Below, one piece after another: positions 7,933 to 15,997 of a DNA stretch of 64,000 bases. The position numbers and the translations under genes were made by a program. Where the stretch lies: assembly GCA_041674525.1 (NCBI GenBank), contig JBAYVN010000005.1:4974-68973 (forward strand), in the 5' to 3' direction. Below the pieces are notes generated by a model. The model did no database searches. It was not told the origin of the DNA and was given only the letters and a program-made list of their open reading frames with translations. The first letter of the stretch is position 1. The number at the start of each line of letters is the position of its first letter. This DNA is from SHYQ01 sp041674525 (GTDB lineage Bacteria > Chloroflexota > Dehalococcoidia > UBA2979).

Positions 7933-9252
7933 CTAGCGGCTGGTGTACGCCGCGGGCGCCTGCACGCGCAGGTCGCGCTCGAAGTAGGCGCGCATCACGG
8001 CCGCCGCCAGCGCATCGCCGTCGTGCCGGTAGCGGCGCTCGTGGTCCACCAGGTCAGCCAACACCAGGCGCGCGACGCCGTAATCCGCGTCGCCGGGGGC
8101 CAGGACGGGCTCGGAGTGCCACTCCGGGTTCAGGGGCTCGCCCGGCAGGTTGCTGTTCGCCAGCACCACGTCGACCAGGGCGTCGTCGTGCAGGTGACGG
8201 CGGAGCGCGGCGTAGTGATCGGCCGCGGTGTACCCGTTCGTTTCGCCCTGCTGGGTGGCGACGTTGCTGATGAAGACCTTATGCGCCCGCGACTCCCTGA
8301 TCGCGCGGCCGATCCCGGGCACCAGGAGGTTCGGCAGGACCGAGGTGTAGAGACTGCCCGGGCCGATCACGATCAGCTCCGCCTCCAGCAGCGCGCGCAT
8401 GGCGCCCGGGTGGGCGGCCGAGTCGCGCGGCTCGATCCACACCTCGGCGGGCGGGACGCCCTCCTCGGGGAGCATCGATTCGCCGCGCACCACCTTGCCG
8501 CCCGGGAAGCGCGCGGCCAGGGTCACGTCGTCCAGCGTGGAGGGGAGGATCTGTCCGCGCACGGCGAGCACGCGCGAGGTCTCGGTGATCGCGGCCTCCA
8601 TGTTGCCGGTCACCTCGGCCATCGCGGTGATGAAGAGGTTGCCGAAGGAGTGCCCGGCGATGCCCTCGCCGGCGCGCTCGTCGAAGCGGTACTGGAAGAG
8701 TTGCGTGACCAGCGGCTCGGCGTCGGCGAGGGCGGCGATGCAGTTGCGGATGTCGCCCGGCGGAATGACGTGCAGTTCGCGGCGCAGGCGCCCGCTCGAT
8801 CCACCGTCGTCCGCGACGGTGACGATCGCCGTGAGGTTGGAGGTGTATTGCTTGAGCCCGCGCAGGAGGTTGGACAGCCCGGTCCCGCCGCCGATCGCGA
8901 CCACCCTCGGGCCGCGGTCGCGCGTGCGGTTCTGGTAGACCAGGTCCACGATGTCGCGCGGACGGTTGGAGTCAGGCAGCAGCGCGTGCGCGAGCGAGCG
9001 GTTGAGCTGCCAGCCGGAGAAGATCGCCAGCATCAGCGCGGAGCTGATGAACAGCAGGCCGCGCAGCCAGCGCGGGATGAACTGCAGCGTCAGGTAGTAG
9101 GCCCAGGCGGGGAAGGTGTACGAGACGTACACCTCGCGCAGGATGTACGCGAACCCGATCCCCATGATCGCGACGGCGATCGCGAGCAGCGCCAGCCATC
9201 GCTTGATGTGCAGGCCGAGGTACAGCCACTTGGTGATGTTGCCGCGACTCAA
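7933..9252 (-). CDS. yvcK: YvcK/CofD-family protein with N-terminal membrane domain
   Basis: About 439 aa if TTG at 9252 is the start, chosen because the promoter at 9283-9311 would initiate just upstream and further upstream frame has no similarity. The start is uncertain. Two membrane helices (about residues 16-38 and 60-78) precede the YvcK domain (about 110-430), which shows VVAIGGGTGLSNLLRGLK, TVADDGGSSGRLRRE, PPGDIRNCI and GPGSLYTSVLPNL. YvcK binds UDP-sugars and supports cell-wall homeostasis and growth on gluconeogenic carbon; it is usually linked to rapZ and whiA, neither of which is adjacent here. The membrane anchor makes it longer than the approximately 320-residue Bacillus form. 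Confidence 0.88.
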   Translation of the reverse strand: MSRGNITKWLYLGLHIKRWLALLAIAVAIMGIGFAYILREVYVSYTFPAWAYYLTLQFIPRWLRGLLFISSALMLAIFSGWQLNRSLAHALLPDSNRPRDIVDLVYQNRTRDRGPRVVAIGGGTGLSNLLRGLKQYTSNLTAIVTVADDGGSSGRLRRELHVIPPGDIRNCIAALADAEPLVTQLFQYRFDERAGEGIAGHSFGNLFITAMAEVTGNMEAAITETSRVLAVRGQILPSTLDDVTLAARFPGGKVVRGESMLPEEGVPPAEVWIEPRDSAAHPGAMRALLEAELIVIGPGSLYTSVLPNLLVPGIGRAIRESRAHKVFISNVATQQGETNGYTAADHYAALRRHLHDDALVDVVLANSNLPGEPLNPEWHSEPVLAPGDADYGVARLVLADLVDHERRYRHDGDALAAAVMRAYFERDLRVQAPAAYTSR

Positions 9253-9282
9253 TCGCTGACTCGCTCGCTGCCCGCCGCAATC

Positions 9283-9311
9283 AGTAAACGCTCGTGCGGT
9301 GCCGTGGTCAA
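9283..9311 (-). promoter_or_regulatory. Promoter of yvcK
   Basis: On the minus strand, TTGACC (9311-9306), exactly 17 bases, then TTTACT (9288-9283). Predicted start of transcription is near 9276, 24 bases before the TTG start. Confidence 0.6.
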
Positions 9312-9316
9312 CCGAC

Positions 9317-9337
9317 GCGCCGGGGGCGCCCCGGCGC
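9317..9337 (-). terminator. Strong GC hairpin downstream of gatB
   Basis: Perfect 9-bp arms GCGCCGGGG / CCCCGGCGC with a three-base loop, between the gatB stop and the yvcK promoter. There is no U-tract, so it is at best an atypical terminator. Confidence 0.35.
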
Positions 9338-9385
9338 TCATGCCTCGGCGCGCCCGGCGCTGGCGTCCGAAACCGGCATGCGCGA

Positions 9386-10876
9386 CTACTCCGCGCCGGC
9401 GTCGAGGTGCCGCCGTAGCGTCTCGGCCGCGGCATTCGCGTCGGCACGCCCCTTCATCTCGCGCATCACCTGGCCGACGAGGAAGCCGATCGCCGACTGC
9501 TTGCCGCCGCGGTAGTCGTCCACCGCCTTCGGGTTGGCGGCGAGCACGCGCTGCGCGATCTCCTCGATCGCGCCGGCGTCCGTGACCTGGCGCAGGCCGC
9601 GCGCGTCCACGATCGCCTCCGGCAGCTCGCCCGACTCGAACGCGACGTCGAGCACGTCCTTCGCAGTGGCGGGCGTGACGGCGTTCGCGGCGACGAGGCG
9701 CACCAGCTCGCCGATGTGGCGGGCGGTGACCTTCGTGTCGCCCAGCTCCGCCTCGCCGCCCAGCGCGTTCAGGTGCTTCGCCACGTCGCCGGTGAACCAG
9801 TGGGCCACCGTGCGCGCGTGATCCGCGCCCGCGATCCGCACTGCCTCCTCGAACGCATCGCCGTCGGAGCGCGACTCCGTGAGGATGCGCGCCTCGTCCG
9901 CCGTCAGGCCATACTGCGCCTGGAACCGCGCGAGGCGGGCCGCCGGGAGCTCCGGCAGTCGCGCACGCAGCGCCTCGATGGTCTCGGGCGCGATGTGCAT
10001 CGGCGGGAGGTCGGGCTCGGGGAAGTAGCGGTAGTCGCTCGCCTCCTCCTTGGAGCGCTGCGACACGGTCTCGCTCGTGGCGTCCACGTAGCCGCGCGTC
10101 TCCTGCACGATGCGCTCGCCGGCGTCGAGGCGCTTCGACTGGCGCTCGATCTCGAACTCGATTGCGCGCTGCACGCTGCGGAACGAGTTCATGTTCTTGA
10201 CCTCGACCTTGCGGCCGAGCTCCACCTGGCCGGCCGGGCGGAGCGAGACGTTCGCGTCGCAGCGCATCCCACCCTTGTCCATGTCCGCATCCGCGATGCC
10301 GAGGTAGCGCATCACCTGTCGCAGGGTGCGCAGGAAGGCGTGCGCCTCCTCGCCGGAGTGCATGTCGGGCTTCGTCACCAGCTCCATCAGCGGCGACCCG
10401 GCGCGGTTCACGTCCAGGAGGGAGTACGACTCGATCCCGTTGTCGCGGTGGAGCAGGCGTGCCGTGTCCTCCTCCAGGTGGATGCGCTCCAGGTGAACCG
10501 GCCGGCGTACGCCGTCGACCTCGATCTCCAGGGTGCCATTGTGGCAGAACGGCTGGTCGTACTGCGAGATCTGGTAGCCCTTCATCAGGTCGGGGTACGG
10601 GTAGTTCTTGCGATCGAACTTCGCGTAGGCGGGGATGTCGCAGCCGAGCGCGAGGCCCGCGAGGATCGTGTCCGCGACCGCCTCCTGGTTGATCACCGGC
10701 AGCATCCCCGGCATCCCGAGGCACACGGGACACACGTGCGAATTCGGCTCGGCGTCGAAGTACTCGCGATCGCAGGAGCAGAACATCTTGGAGCGCGTCT
10801 TGAGCTGGATGTGAACCTCGAGCCCGATTACCGCCTCGTACTGCGTTCCGGACTGGGTTCGGGTCTGCGTCGTCAC
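9386..10876 (-). CDS. gatB: Aspartyl/glutamyl-tRNA amidotransferase subunit B
   Basis: 496 aa. The GatB kinase-like subunit activates mischarged Glu-tRNA(Gln)/Asp-tRNA(Asn) before amidation. The start is GTG at 10876, preceded by GAGGTG six bases away. It opens with YEAVIGLEVHIQLKT, then the zinc-site cysteines CSC and CPVCLGMPG, the EDTARLLH strand and DVNRAGSPLMELVTKPD. The C-terminal helical and YqeY-like domains complete it. gatA and gatC are not in the window, although a free-standing gltX and a tRNA-Gln gene are. The promoter region carries a palindrome (see 10901). Confidence 0.96.
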   Translation of the reverse strand: MTTQTRTQSGTQYEAVIGLEVHIQLKTRSKMFCSCDREYFDAEPNSHVCPVCLGMPGMLPVINQEAVADTILAGLALGCDIPAYAKFDRKNYPYPDLMKGYQISQYDQPFCHNGTLEIEVDGVRRPVHLERIHLEEDTARLLHRDNGIESYSLLDVNRAGSPLMELVTKPDMHSGEEAHAFLRTLRQVMRYLGIADADMDKGGMRCDANVSLRPAGQVELGRKVEVKNMNSFRSVQRAIEFEIERQSKRLDAGERIVQETRGYVDATSETVSQRSKEEASDYRYFPEPDLPPMHIAPETIEALRARLPELPAARLARFQAQYGLTADEARILTESRSDGDAFEEAVRIAGADHARTVAHWFTGDVAKHLNALGGEAELGDTKVTARHIGELVRLVAANAVTPATAKDVLDVAFESGELPEAIVDARGLRQVTDAGAIEEIAQRVLAANPKAVDDYRGGKQSAIGFLVGQVMREMKGRADANAAAETLRRHLDAGAE

Positions 10877-10900
10877 GCGCTTCACCTCGTGCCTGCGGTC

Positions 10901-10920
10901 ACATTCGAATGTCCATCGTA
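10901..10920 (-). promoter_or_regulatory. gatB -10 element and overlapping 12-bp palindrome
   Basis: TACGAT on the minus strand (10920-10915) is a plausible -10. ACATTCGAATGT (10901-10912), a perfect palindrome, covers the predicted transcription start. It could be an operator; no regulator is identifiable. Confidence 0.4.
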
Positions 10921-11076
10921 CCTCGGCTGGCCGTCGCGCCGCCCCCCGGGGGCCGGTGGTGGCGCCGGTGCCCCGGAGCGCTGTCCACAGCTCCGCAGTG
11001 GTCGACGGCTTCCGGTTCGCGGCCACCGTACCGCAGCGAGAGGTCAGCCGCACGAGACGGAGACATGGCAGATTCT

Positions 11077-11084
11077 GCTACAAT
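11077..11084 (+). promoter_or_regulatory. Extended -10 promoter of the terC leader
   Basis: TGC-TACAAT with the hexamer at 11079-11084. Transcription would begin near 11091, exactly where the riboswitch begins. No good -35 is seen. Confidence 0.55.
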
Positions 11085-11090
11085 CCCGGG

Positions 11091-11190
11091 CGACGAAGGG
11101 GAGTAGTCCCGTCAGGCGTCGCCGCCAATACGGCCTCACGGCCCGGCGCCGCCGCTCCGTTGCAACTGCGGAGTGGATCAGACCTTCTGC
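11091..11190 (+). ncRNA. yybP-ykoY (manganese) riboswitch candidate
   Basis: The leader of terC carries the hallmark elements of this class: GAAGGGGAGTAG (11095-11106) near the 5' end, followed by GTCAG, internal GC hairpins, and CAGACCTTC (11180-11188) at the 3' end, with GAAGG able to pair with CCTTC to close the aptamer. Position right after a promoter and directly upstream of a TerC-family gene is the classic context, where the RNA senses Mn2+ and raises expression of exporters. Recognition is by conserved sequence and context; no covariance search was possible. Confidence 0.7.
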
Positions 11191-11220
11191 TGGCGAACTC
11201 GTTGGCAGAAGGGAGCCCCT

Positions 11221-12243
11221 GTGGACTTCGATCTCCTTGCGCGTCTTGATCTCCGGGCCTGGTTCGCATTCAACGCGTTCATCATCGCAGCGCTGATGGT
11301 GGACCTGTTCGTGCTGCACCGGCACGCGCATGTCGTCTCGCTGCGGGAGGCGGCGGCGACAAGCCTCGGCTGGATCGTGCTGGCGCTGGCGTTCGGCGGG
11401 CTGATCTGGTGGTGGCGCGGACCGGCGAGCGCGGGTGAGTACCTGGCGGGCTACCTGATCGAGAAGAGCCTGTCCGTCGACAACGTCTTCATCTTCGTCA
11501 TGGTCTTCTCGTACTTCGCCGTGCCAGCGGCGTATCAGCACCGCGTGCTGTTCTGGGGCGTGGCCGGCGCCCTCGTGATGCGCGGCGCGTTCATCCTCGC
11601 TGGCGCGGCGCTGCTCGAGGCGTTCGACTGGATCCTGTACGTGTTCGGCGCGTTCCTGCTGTTCACGGCGTTCAAGATGTTCCGGCACAGTGAGATGGCG
11701 CTCGATCCGGAGCAGAATCGCGTGCTGCGCCTCGTCGGCCGGCTCGTGCCGATGTCGAAGGAGTACGACGGCCAACGGCTGTTCACGCGGCGGAACGGCA
11801 TGCTGATGGGGACGCCGCTGTTCGCCGTGTTGGTGATGGTGGAGGCGACCGACCTGGTGTTTGCGGTCGATTCGATCCCGGCGATCTTCGCCGTCACCCG
11901 TGACCCCTTCATCGTGTTCACGTCCAACGCCTTCGCGATCCTCGGGCTGCGCGCGCTGTACTTCCTGCTGGCCGGCGTGGCGCACCGCTTCGTGCACCTG
12001 AAGACGGGACTGGCAGTGATCCTGGCGTTCGTCGGCGTGAAGATGTTGATCGTCGAGGTCTACCACTTCCCGGTCTGGATCTCGCTGGGGGTGATCGGTA
12101 CCGTGCTCGCAGCCTCGGTCGCGGCGTCGTTGATGAGCGACCGCCCACTGGATGCGGCACACGACGCTCCGCTCCCCGATCCGCTGGGCCTGCTGTCCGG
12201 CGCCGGGGAGCATCATGCCGAGGCGCACATCGATCGGCGGTAG
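11221..12243 (+). CDS. TerC-family integral membrane protein (Alx/MeeF-like, putative Mn2+ exporter)
   Basis: 340 aa from GTG at 11221, with GGGAG six bases upstream. Seven to nine hydrophobic helices are evident. TerC signatures include YLIEKSLSVDNVFIFVMVFS, a VMVEATDLVFAVDSIPAIFA segment and TSNAFAILGLRALYF, with the conserved acidic residues in helices (VDN, EATD, VDS). Relatives behind the yybP-ykoY riboswitch export manganese, also metallating secreted proteins in Bacillus. The riboswitch here supports a manganese role. The C-terminal 35 residues are polar and His-rich. Confidence 0.9.
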   Translation: MDFDLLARLDLRAWFAFNAFIIAALMVDLFVLHRHAHVVSLREAAATSLGWIVLALAFGGLIWWWRGPASAGEYLAGYLIEKSLSVDNVFIFVMVFSYFAVPAAYQHRVLFWGVAGALVMRGAFILAGAALLEAFDWILYVFGAFLLFTAFKMFRHSEMALDPEQNRVLRLVGRLVPMSKEYDGQRLFTRRNGMLMGTPLFAVLVMVEATDLVFAVDSIPAIFAVTRDPFIVFTSNAFAILGLRALYFLLAGVAHRFVHLKTGLAVILAFVGVKMLIVEVYHFPVWISLGVIGTVLAASVAASLMSDRPLDAAHDAPLPDPLGLLSGAGEHHAEAHIDRR

Positions 12244-12398
12244 CGTCGCGTCCAGGACACGGCGCGACCTGGTGGCCCCGCTCCCCCCCCCGTGGCGAGG
12301 GCGACGCTGTCGGGCGGTGGCGACCTCGGCTGGCCGAGGGTCCGTGCCCCTTCCCGACCGGGCCTCCGGAGCCGGATCGGCGCACGCCCGGGAGCGCG

Positions 12399-12404
12399 TA
12401 GACT
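12399..12404 (+). promoter_or_regulatory. -10 element for leaderless rarA
   Basis: TAGACT ends seven bases before the rarA ATG at 12412; GCAAGGC between them is too short to act as a leader. Confidence 0.5.
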
Positions 12405-12411
12405 GCAAGGC

Positions 12412-13806
12412 ATGCCCGAGCGTCGTTCCCGCCCCGTGCCGCCCGGCGTGCAGTCCGGCCTCTTCGTCGACCCCTCGGCGCCGGCGGGGGTCCGCGACGC
12501 GCCGCTGGCCGCCCGCATGCGCCCGCGCAACCTGGACGAGTACGCGGGGCAGGAGCAGGTCGTCGGCCCCGGGCGCCCCCTGCGGCAGATGATCGAGGCG
12601 GACCGGCTGCCCTCGATCATCCTGTGGGGGCCGCCGGGGTCGGGGAAGACGACGCTCGCGACGATCATCGCCGCGCAAACGCAGCGCCACTTCGCGGAGC
12701 TCTCGGCCGTCAACAGCGGCGTGGCGGATGTGCGCCGCATCATCGCGGAGGCCGCGGAGCGCCTGAGGGCCAGCGGACGCCGCACGATCCTGTTCATCGA
12801 TGAGCTGCATCGCTTCAACCGCAGCCAGCAGGACGCGCTGCTCCCCCACGTCGAGGCGGGCACCGTCACGCTGATCGGGGCGACGACCGAGAACCCGTCG
12901 TTCTACCTCGTCGCGCCGCTCCTCTCGCGATCGCGCGTGTTCCGGCTCGACCTGCTGGACGAGGCGGCGATCGAGTCAATCGTGCGCCGTGCGATCGAGG
13001 ATCCCGATCGCGGCCTGGGCGGCACGCCGATCGCGATTGACGCCGACACGATGCACACGCTCGCGCTGCTCGCCGGCGGCGACGCGCGCACGGCGCTCAA
13101 TATCCTCGAGCTCGCCGTGGACTCGACCCCGCCGCAGGACGACGGGACACAGGTGCTCACGCGCGAGACGGTGGAGCAGGCGGCACAGGCCCCCACGCTG
13201 CTCTACGACCGCGAAGGTGACGCGCACTACGACACCATCTCGGCGTTCATCAAGACCATGCGCGATTCCGATCCGGACGGCGCGCTGTACTGGCTGGCGC
13301 GCATGGTCGAGGCAGGCGAGGACCCGCTGTTCATCGCGCGCCGCCTGGTGATCCTCGCGAGCGAGGACGTGGGGCTCGCGGACCCGAATGCGCTCCCGCT
13401 GGCGGTCGCGTGCCAGCAGGCCGTGCACTTCCTCGGCATGCCCGAGGGGCGCATCCCGCTGGCGGAGACCACCGTCTACCTGGCGCGCGCGCCGAAATCG
13501 AACAGCGCGTACGCGGCGTACAACCGGGCGCTGCAGGACGTGCAGGCCACGCGCAACGAGCCAGTGCCCATGCACCTGCGCAACGCCGTCACCGGGCTGA
13601 TGCGCGGCCTGGGCTTCGGGCAGGGGTACCGCTACGCACACGACGAGCCGGGCCACGTCGCCCTCGGCCAGACGCACCGCCCGCCCCCGGCGGAGGGGCA
13701 CGTGTACTATCGCCCCGGCACACTGGGCCACGAGGCACGCATCGAGGCCGCCTGGGCGGCACGCCGCACGCCGCGTCCCGACGACCCCACACCCGGTCCT
13801 CGATGA
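12412..13806 (+). CDS. rarA: Replication-associated recombination protein A (RarA/MgsA AAA+ ATPase)
   Basis: 464 aa. This clamp-loader-like AAA+ ATPase acts at stalled forks and single-strand gaps. Walker A is GPPGSGKT, Walker B FIDELHRFN, sensor 1 GATTENPSF, and the arginine-finger region LLSRSRVF follows. The C-terminal tetramerisation part includes SAFIKTMRDSDPDGALYWLARM and the PKSNSAYAAYN motif. The ATG at 12412 lies seven bases after a TAGACT -10, so the transcript is probably leaderless. It stands alone between terC and the flavoprotein gene. Confidence 0.95.
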   Translation: MPERRSRPVPPGVQSGLFVDPSAPAGVRDAPLAARMRPRNLDEYAGQEQVVGPGRPLRQMIEADRLPSIILWGPPGSGKTTLATIIAAQTQRHFAELSAVNSGVADVRRIIAEAAERLRASGRRTILFIDELHRFNRSQQDALLPHVEAGTVTLIGATTENPSFYLVAPLLSRSRVFRLDLLDEAAIESIVRRAIEDPDRGLGGTPIAIDADTMHTLALLAGGDARTALNILELAVDSTPPQDDGTQVLTRETVEQAAQAPTLLYDREGDAHYDTISAFIKTMRDSDPDGALYWLARMVEAGEDPLFIARRLVILASEDVGLADPNALPLAVACQQAVHFLGMPEGRIPLAETTVYLARAPKSNSAYAAYNRALQDVQATRNEPVPMHLRNAVTGLMRGLGFGQGYRYAHDEPGHVALGQTHRPPPAEGHVYYRPGTLGHEARIEAAWAARRTPRPDDPTPGPR

Positions 13807-13821
13807 CCCGGGCCCGTTGAG

Positions 13822-13858
13822 CAGGGCCGGACGCTCGCAGCATGCGGGGCCGGCCCTG
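13822..13858 (+). terminator. Inverted repeat after rarA
   Basis: Nine-base arms CAGGGCCGG (13822-13830) and CCGGCCCTG (13850-13858) separated by 19 bases, just after rarA. There is no T-run, so terminator function is uncertain. Confidence 0.4.
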
Positions 13859-13982
13859 TGCGCTGGTGCCGCTCCTCCGGGCAGATGATCCTGCGACCAC
13901 CGGCCGCTAGATTGAGGGCGCGCGCGGGCCGCCGCGGGCACCGGACGGCGAGGCATCCCGGCCTCGTGGAGTGGAGCGCGCG

Positions 13983-15476
13983 ATGGCGGGCCCGTACGAC
14001 GTGGTGGTGGTCGGGGCGGGCAATGCCGCGCTCTGCGCCGCGCTGGCCGCGCGTGAACGTGGCGCGCGGGTCGCGGTGCTGGAGAAGTCCGGCATCGATG
14101 AGCGCGGCGGCAACACGTACTACACCACCGGGGCGTTTCGCTTCCCGTACGCGGGGCTGGATGAGATCCGCCCGCTGATCCCCGACCTCGGCGAGAGCGA
14201 GCTCGCGGGGATGGACGCCGGGTCGTACGAGGCGAGCGCGATGCGCGCCGACCTCGTGGGTGCCTCGGAGCACCGCGTGGATGCGGACCTGATGGAGCGC
14301 CTGATCACGGACGCGTACCCCACTGTGCGCTGGCTCACAGAGCGCGTGGGAGTGCGCTGGTCCCTGATGTACGGCCGCGGCGCGCGCAAGGTGGACGGCA
14401 AGTTCCGGTTCTCCGGCGGCCTCATCGTGGAGGCCGTCGGCGGCGGCGCCGGGCTCTCGGACCTCCAGTTCGCGGCCTGCGAGCGCGCCGGTATCGAGGT
14501 GCGCTACGACACGAAGGCGCTCGCGCTGCTCACGCACCCCCGGTCCGGTGCGGTCACGGGCGTCCGTGTCCGCGATCCGGGCGGCCTCGGCGAGATCGAG
14601 GCGAAGGCCGTCGTCCTCGCTGCCGGTGGGTTCGAGGCGAACAGCGAGATGCGCACGCGCTACCTCGGCGCGGGATGGGAGTCGGCGAGGGTCACCGGGA
14701 CACGACATAACACCGGTGACGCCATCGGCATGGCGCTGGCGCTCGGTGCGCAGTCGTACGGGCAGTGGTCGGGTGCACACGCGATCCCGTGGGACTACGG
14801 CGCACCCCCGACCGGCAACCGGCGCATCGGCGACCTGTATCGCAAGCTCTCGTATCCGCTGGGGCTGCTGGTGAACGTGCGCGGCCGGCGCTTCGTGGAC
14901 GAGGGCGCCGATCTGCGCGAGCGCACCTTCGCCGAGTACAGCCGGCGCATCCTGGAGCAGCCGATGGGCATCGCGTTCCAGATCTTCGACCAGCAGACCG
15001 CGCCCCTGCTGCGCGATGAGTACCGCATCCGCGAGATCACGAAGGCCGAGGGGGACACCATCCCCGCGCTGGCGGCGGATCTCGGCATCGACGCCGAGGC
15101 GCTCGTGGCGACCGTGGCCGCCTACAATGCCACCTGCCGGCCGGGCGCCTTCGACCCCACGCGCCTCGACGGCGTGCGCACCGAGGGCCTCGCGCTGCCG
15201 AAGTCGAACTGGGCGCTGCCCCTGGACCGGCCGCCGTACCTGGGGGTGGCGGTGACGTGCGGGGTCACGTTCACCTTCGGCGGACTGCGGGTGCAGCCGC
15301 GCTCGGCGCAGGTGCTGGACACGGAGGGCGGGCCGATCCCCGGCCTGTACGCCGCCGGCGAGCTGATCGGCGGGCTGTTCTGGCACCATTACCTCGGCGG
15401 CACGGCGCCGATGGCCGGCTCGGTCTTCGGTCGCGCCGCCGGCGAAGCGGCGGCTGCTGCCGCGCTCGGCGCATAG
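13983..15476 (+). CDS. FAD-dependent dehydrogenase of the fumarate reductase/TcuA (tricarballylate dehydrogenase) family
   Basis: 497 aa from the ATG at 13983, with GGAG six bases upstream. The FAD dinucleotide motif is VVVVGAGNAALCAALAARE near the N-terminus, followed by the EKSGIDERGGNT segment. The substrate-domain sequences GGLIVEAVGGGAGLSD and the C-terminal FAD motif GLYAAGELIGGLFWHHYLGG are typical of the flavoprotein subunit family that includes fumarate reductase, 3-ketosteroid dehydrogenase and TcuA. The GNAALCAAL and GAFRFPYAG stretches resemble TcuA most. TcuB/TcuC partners are absent, so the substrate is unknown. A TAGATT -10 candidate lies at 13918. The next gene follows at 18 bp. 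Confidence 0.8.
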   Translation: MAGPYDVVVVGAGNAALCAALAARERGARVAVLEKSGIDERGGNTYYTTGAFRFPYAGLDEIRPLIPDLGESELAGMDAGSYEASAMRADLVGASEHRVDADLMERLITDAYPTVRWLTERVGVRWSLMYGRGARKVDGKFRFSGGLIVEAVGGGAGLSDLQFAACERAGIEVRYDTKALALLTHPRSGAVTGVRVRDPGGLGEIEAKAVVLAAGGFEANSEMRTRYLGAGWESARVTGTRHNTGDAIGMALALGAQSYGQWSGAHAIPWDYGAPPTGNRRIGDLYRKLSYPLGLLVNVRGRRFVDEGADLRERTFAEYSRRILEQPMGIAFQIFDQQTAPLLRDEYRIREITKAEGDTIPALAADLGIDAEALVATVAAYNATCRPGAFDPTRLDGVRTEGLALPKSNWALPLDRPPYLGVAVTCGVTFTFGGLRVQPRSAQVLDTEGGPIPGLYAAGELIGGLFWHHYLGGTAPMAGSVFGRAAGEAAAAAALGA

Positions 15477-15494
15477 CCCGGCGAGGAGGCCCCC

Positions 15495-15986
15495 GTGGCT
15501 GACGGCACCACAGACCATGGACCGATGCTGCGCGGACGCGCGCTCTCGCGTCTTCGCGCCGCCATGAACTACTGGATCGTCACCACGCGCCCGGACGGCC
15601 GCCCGCACGCCGCGCCGGTGTGGGGCGTCTGGCTGGACGACGGCCTGTGGTTCGGCACGATGGGGCAGAAGGTGCGCAACCTCGAGGCGAGGCCGTACGC
15701 CGTGGTCCACCTGGACAGCGCGGACGACGTGATCATGGTGCAGGGGAGCGTGGAGATCGTGCGCGACGTGGGGCGCATCGCCCGCGCCGCCGAGGCGTTC
15801 CGCGCGAAGTACGCGGACGGCGAGACCGGCGAGCCGTTCGATGTCTACCCGGCGCTGGGCGACACGCCGGCGTTCTATCACGTGGTCCCGGACACCGGCT
15901 GGGCGTGGCTCGAAGGTGCGTACCTCACGCACAACACGCGCTGGTCGTTCACGCCTGGCGCCGCGGACGCCGGCGAAGCCGGGTAG
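15495..15986 (+). CDS. Pyridoxamine 5'-phosphate oxidase (PPOX)-fold flavin/F420-type protein
   Basis: 163 aa starting with GTG at 15495 behind a strong GAGGAGG site. The split-barrel PPOX fold is recognisable: MNYWIVTTRPDGRPHAAPVWG, the WFGTMGQKVRNLEARP strand, then VHLDSADDVIMVQG. These proteins bind FMN, F420 or heme, and the family alone does not fix a substrate. It is 18 bp behind the FAD-dependent dehydrogenase and probably cotranscribed, suggesting a redox role in the same pathway. Its end faces the convergent CoA-transferase gene 11 bp away. Confidence 0.8.
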   Translation: MADGTTDHGPMLRGRALSRLRAAMNYWIVTTRPDGRPHAAPVWGVWLDDGLWFGTMGQKVRNLEARPYAVVHLDSADDVIMVQGSVEIVRDVGRIARAAEAFRAKYADGETGEPFDVYPALGDTPAFYHVVPDTGWAWLEGAYLTHNTRWSFTPGAADAGEAG

Positions 15987-15997
15987 GGGCGCAGCCG

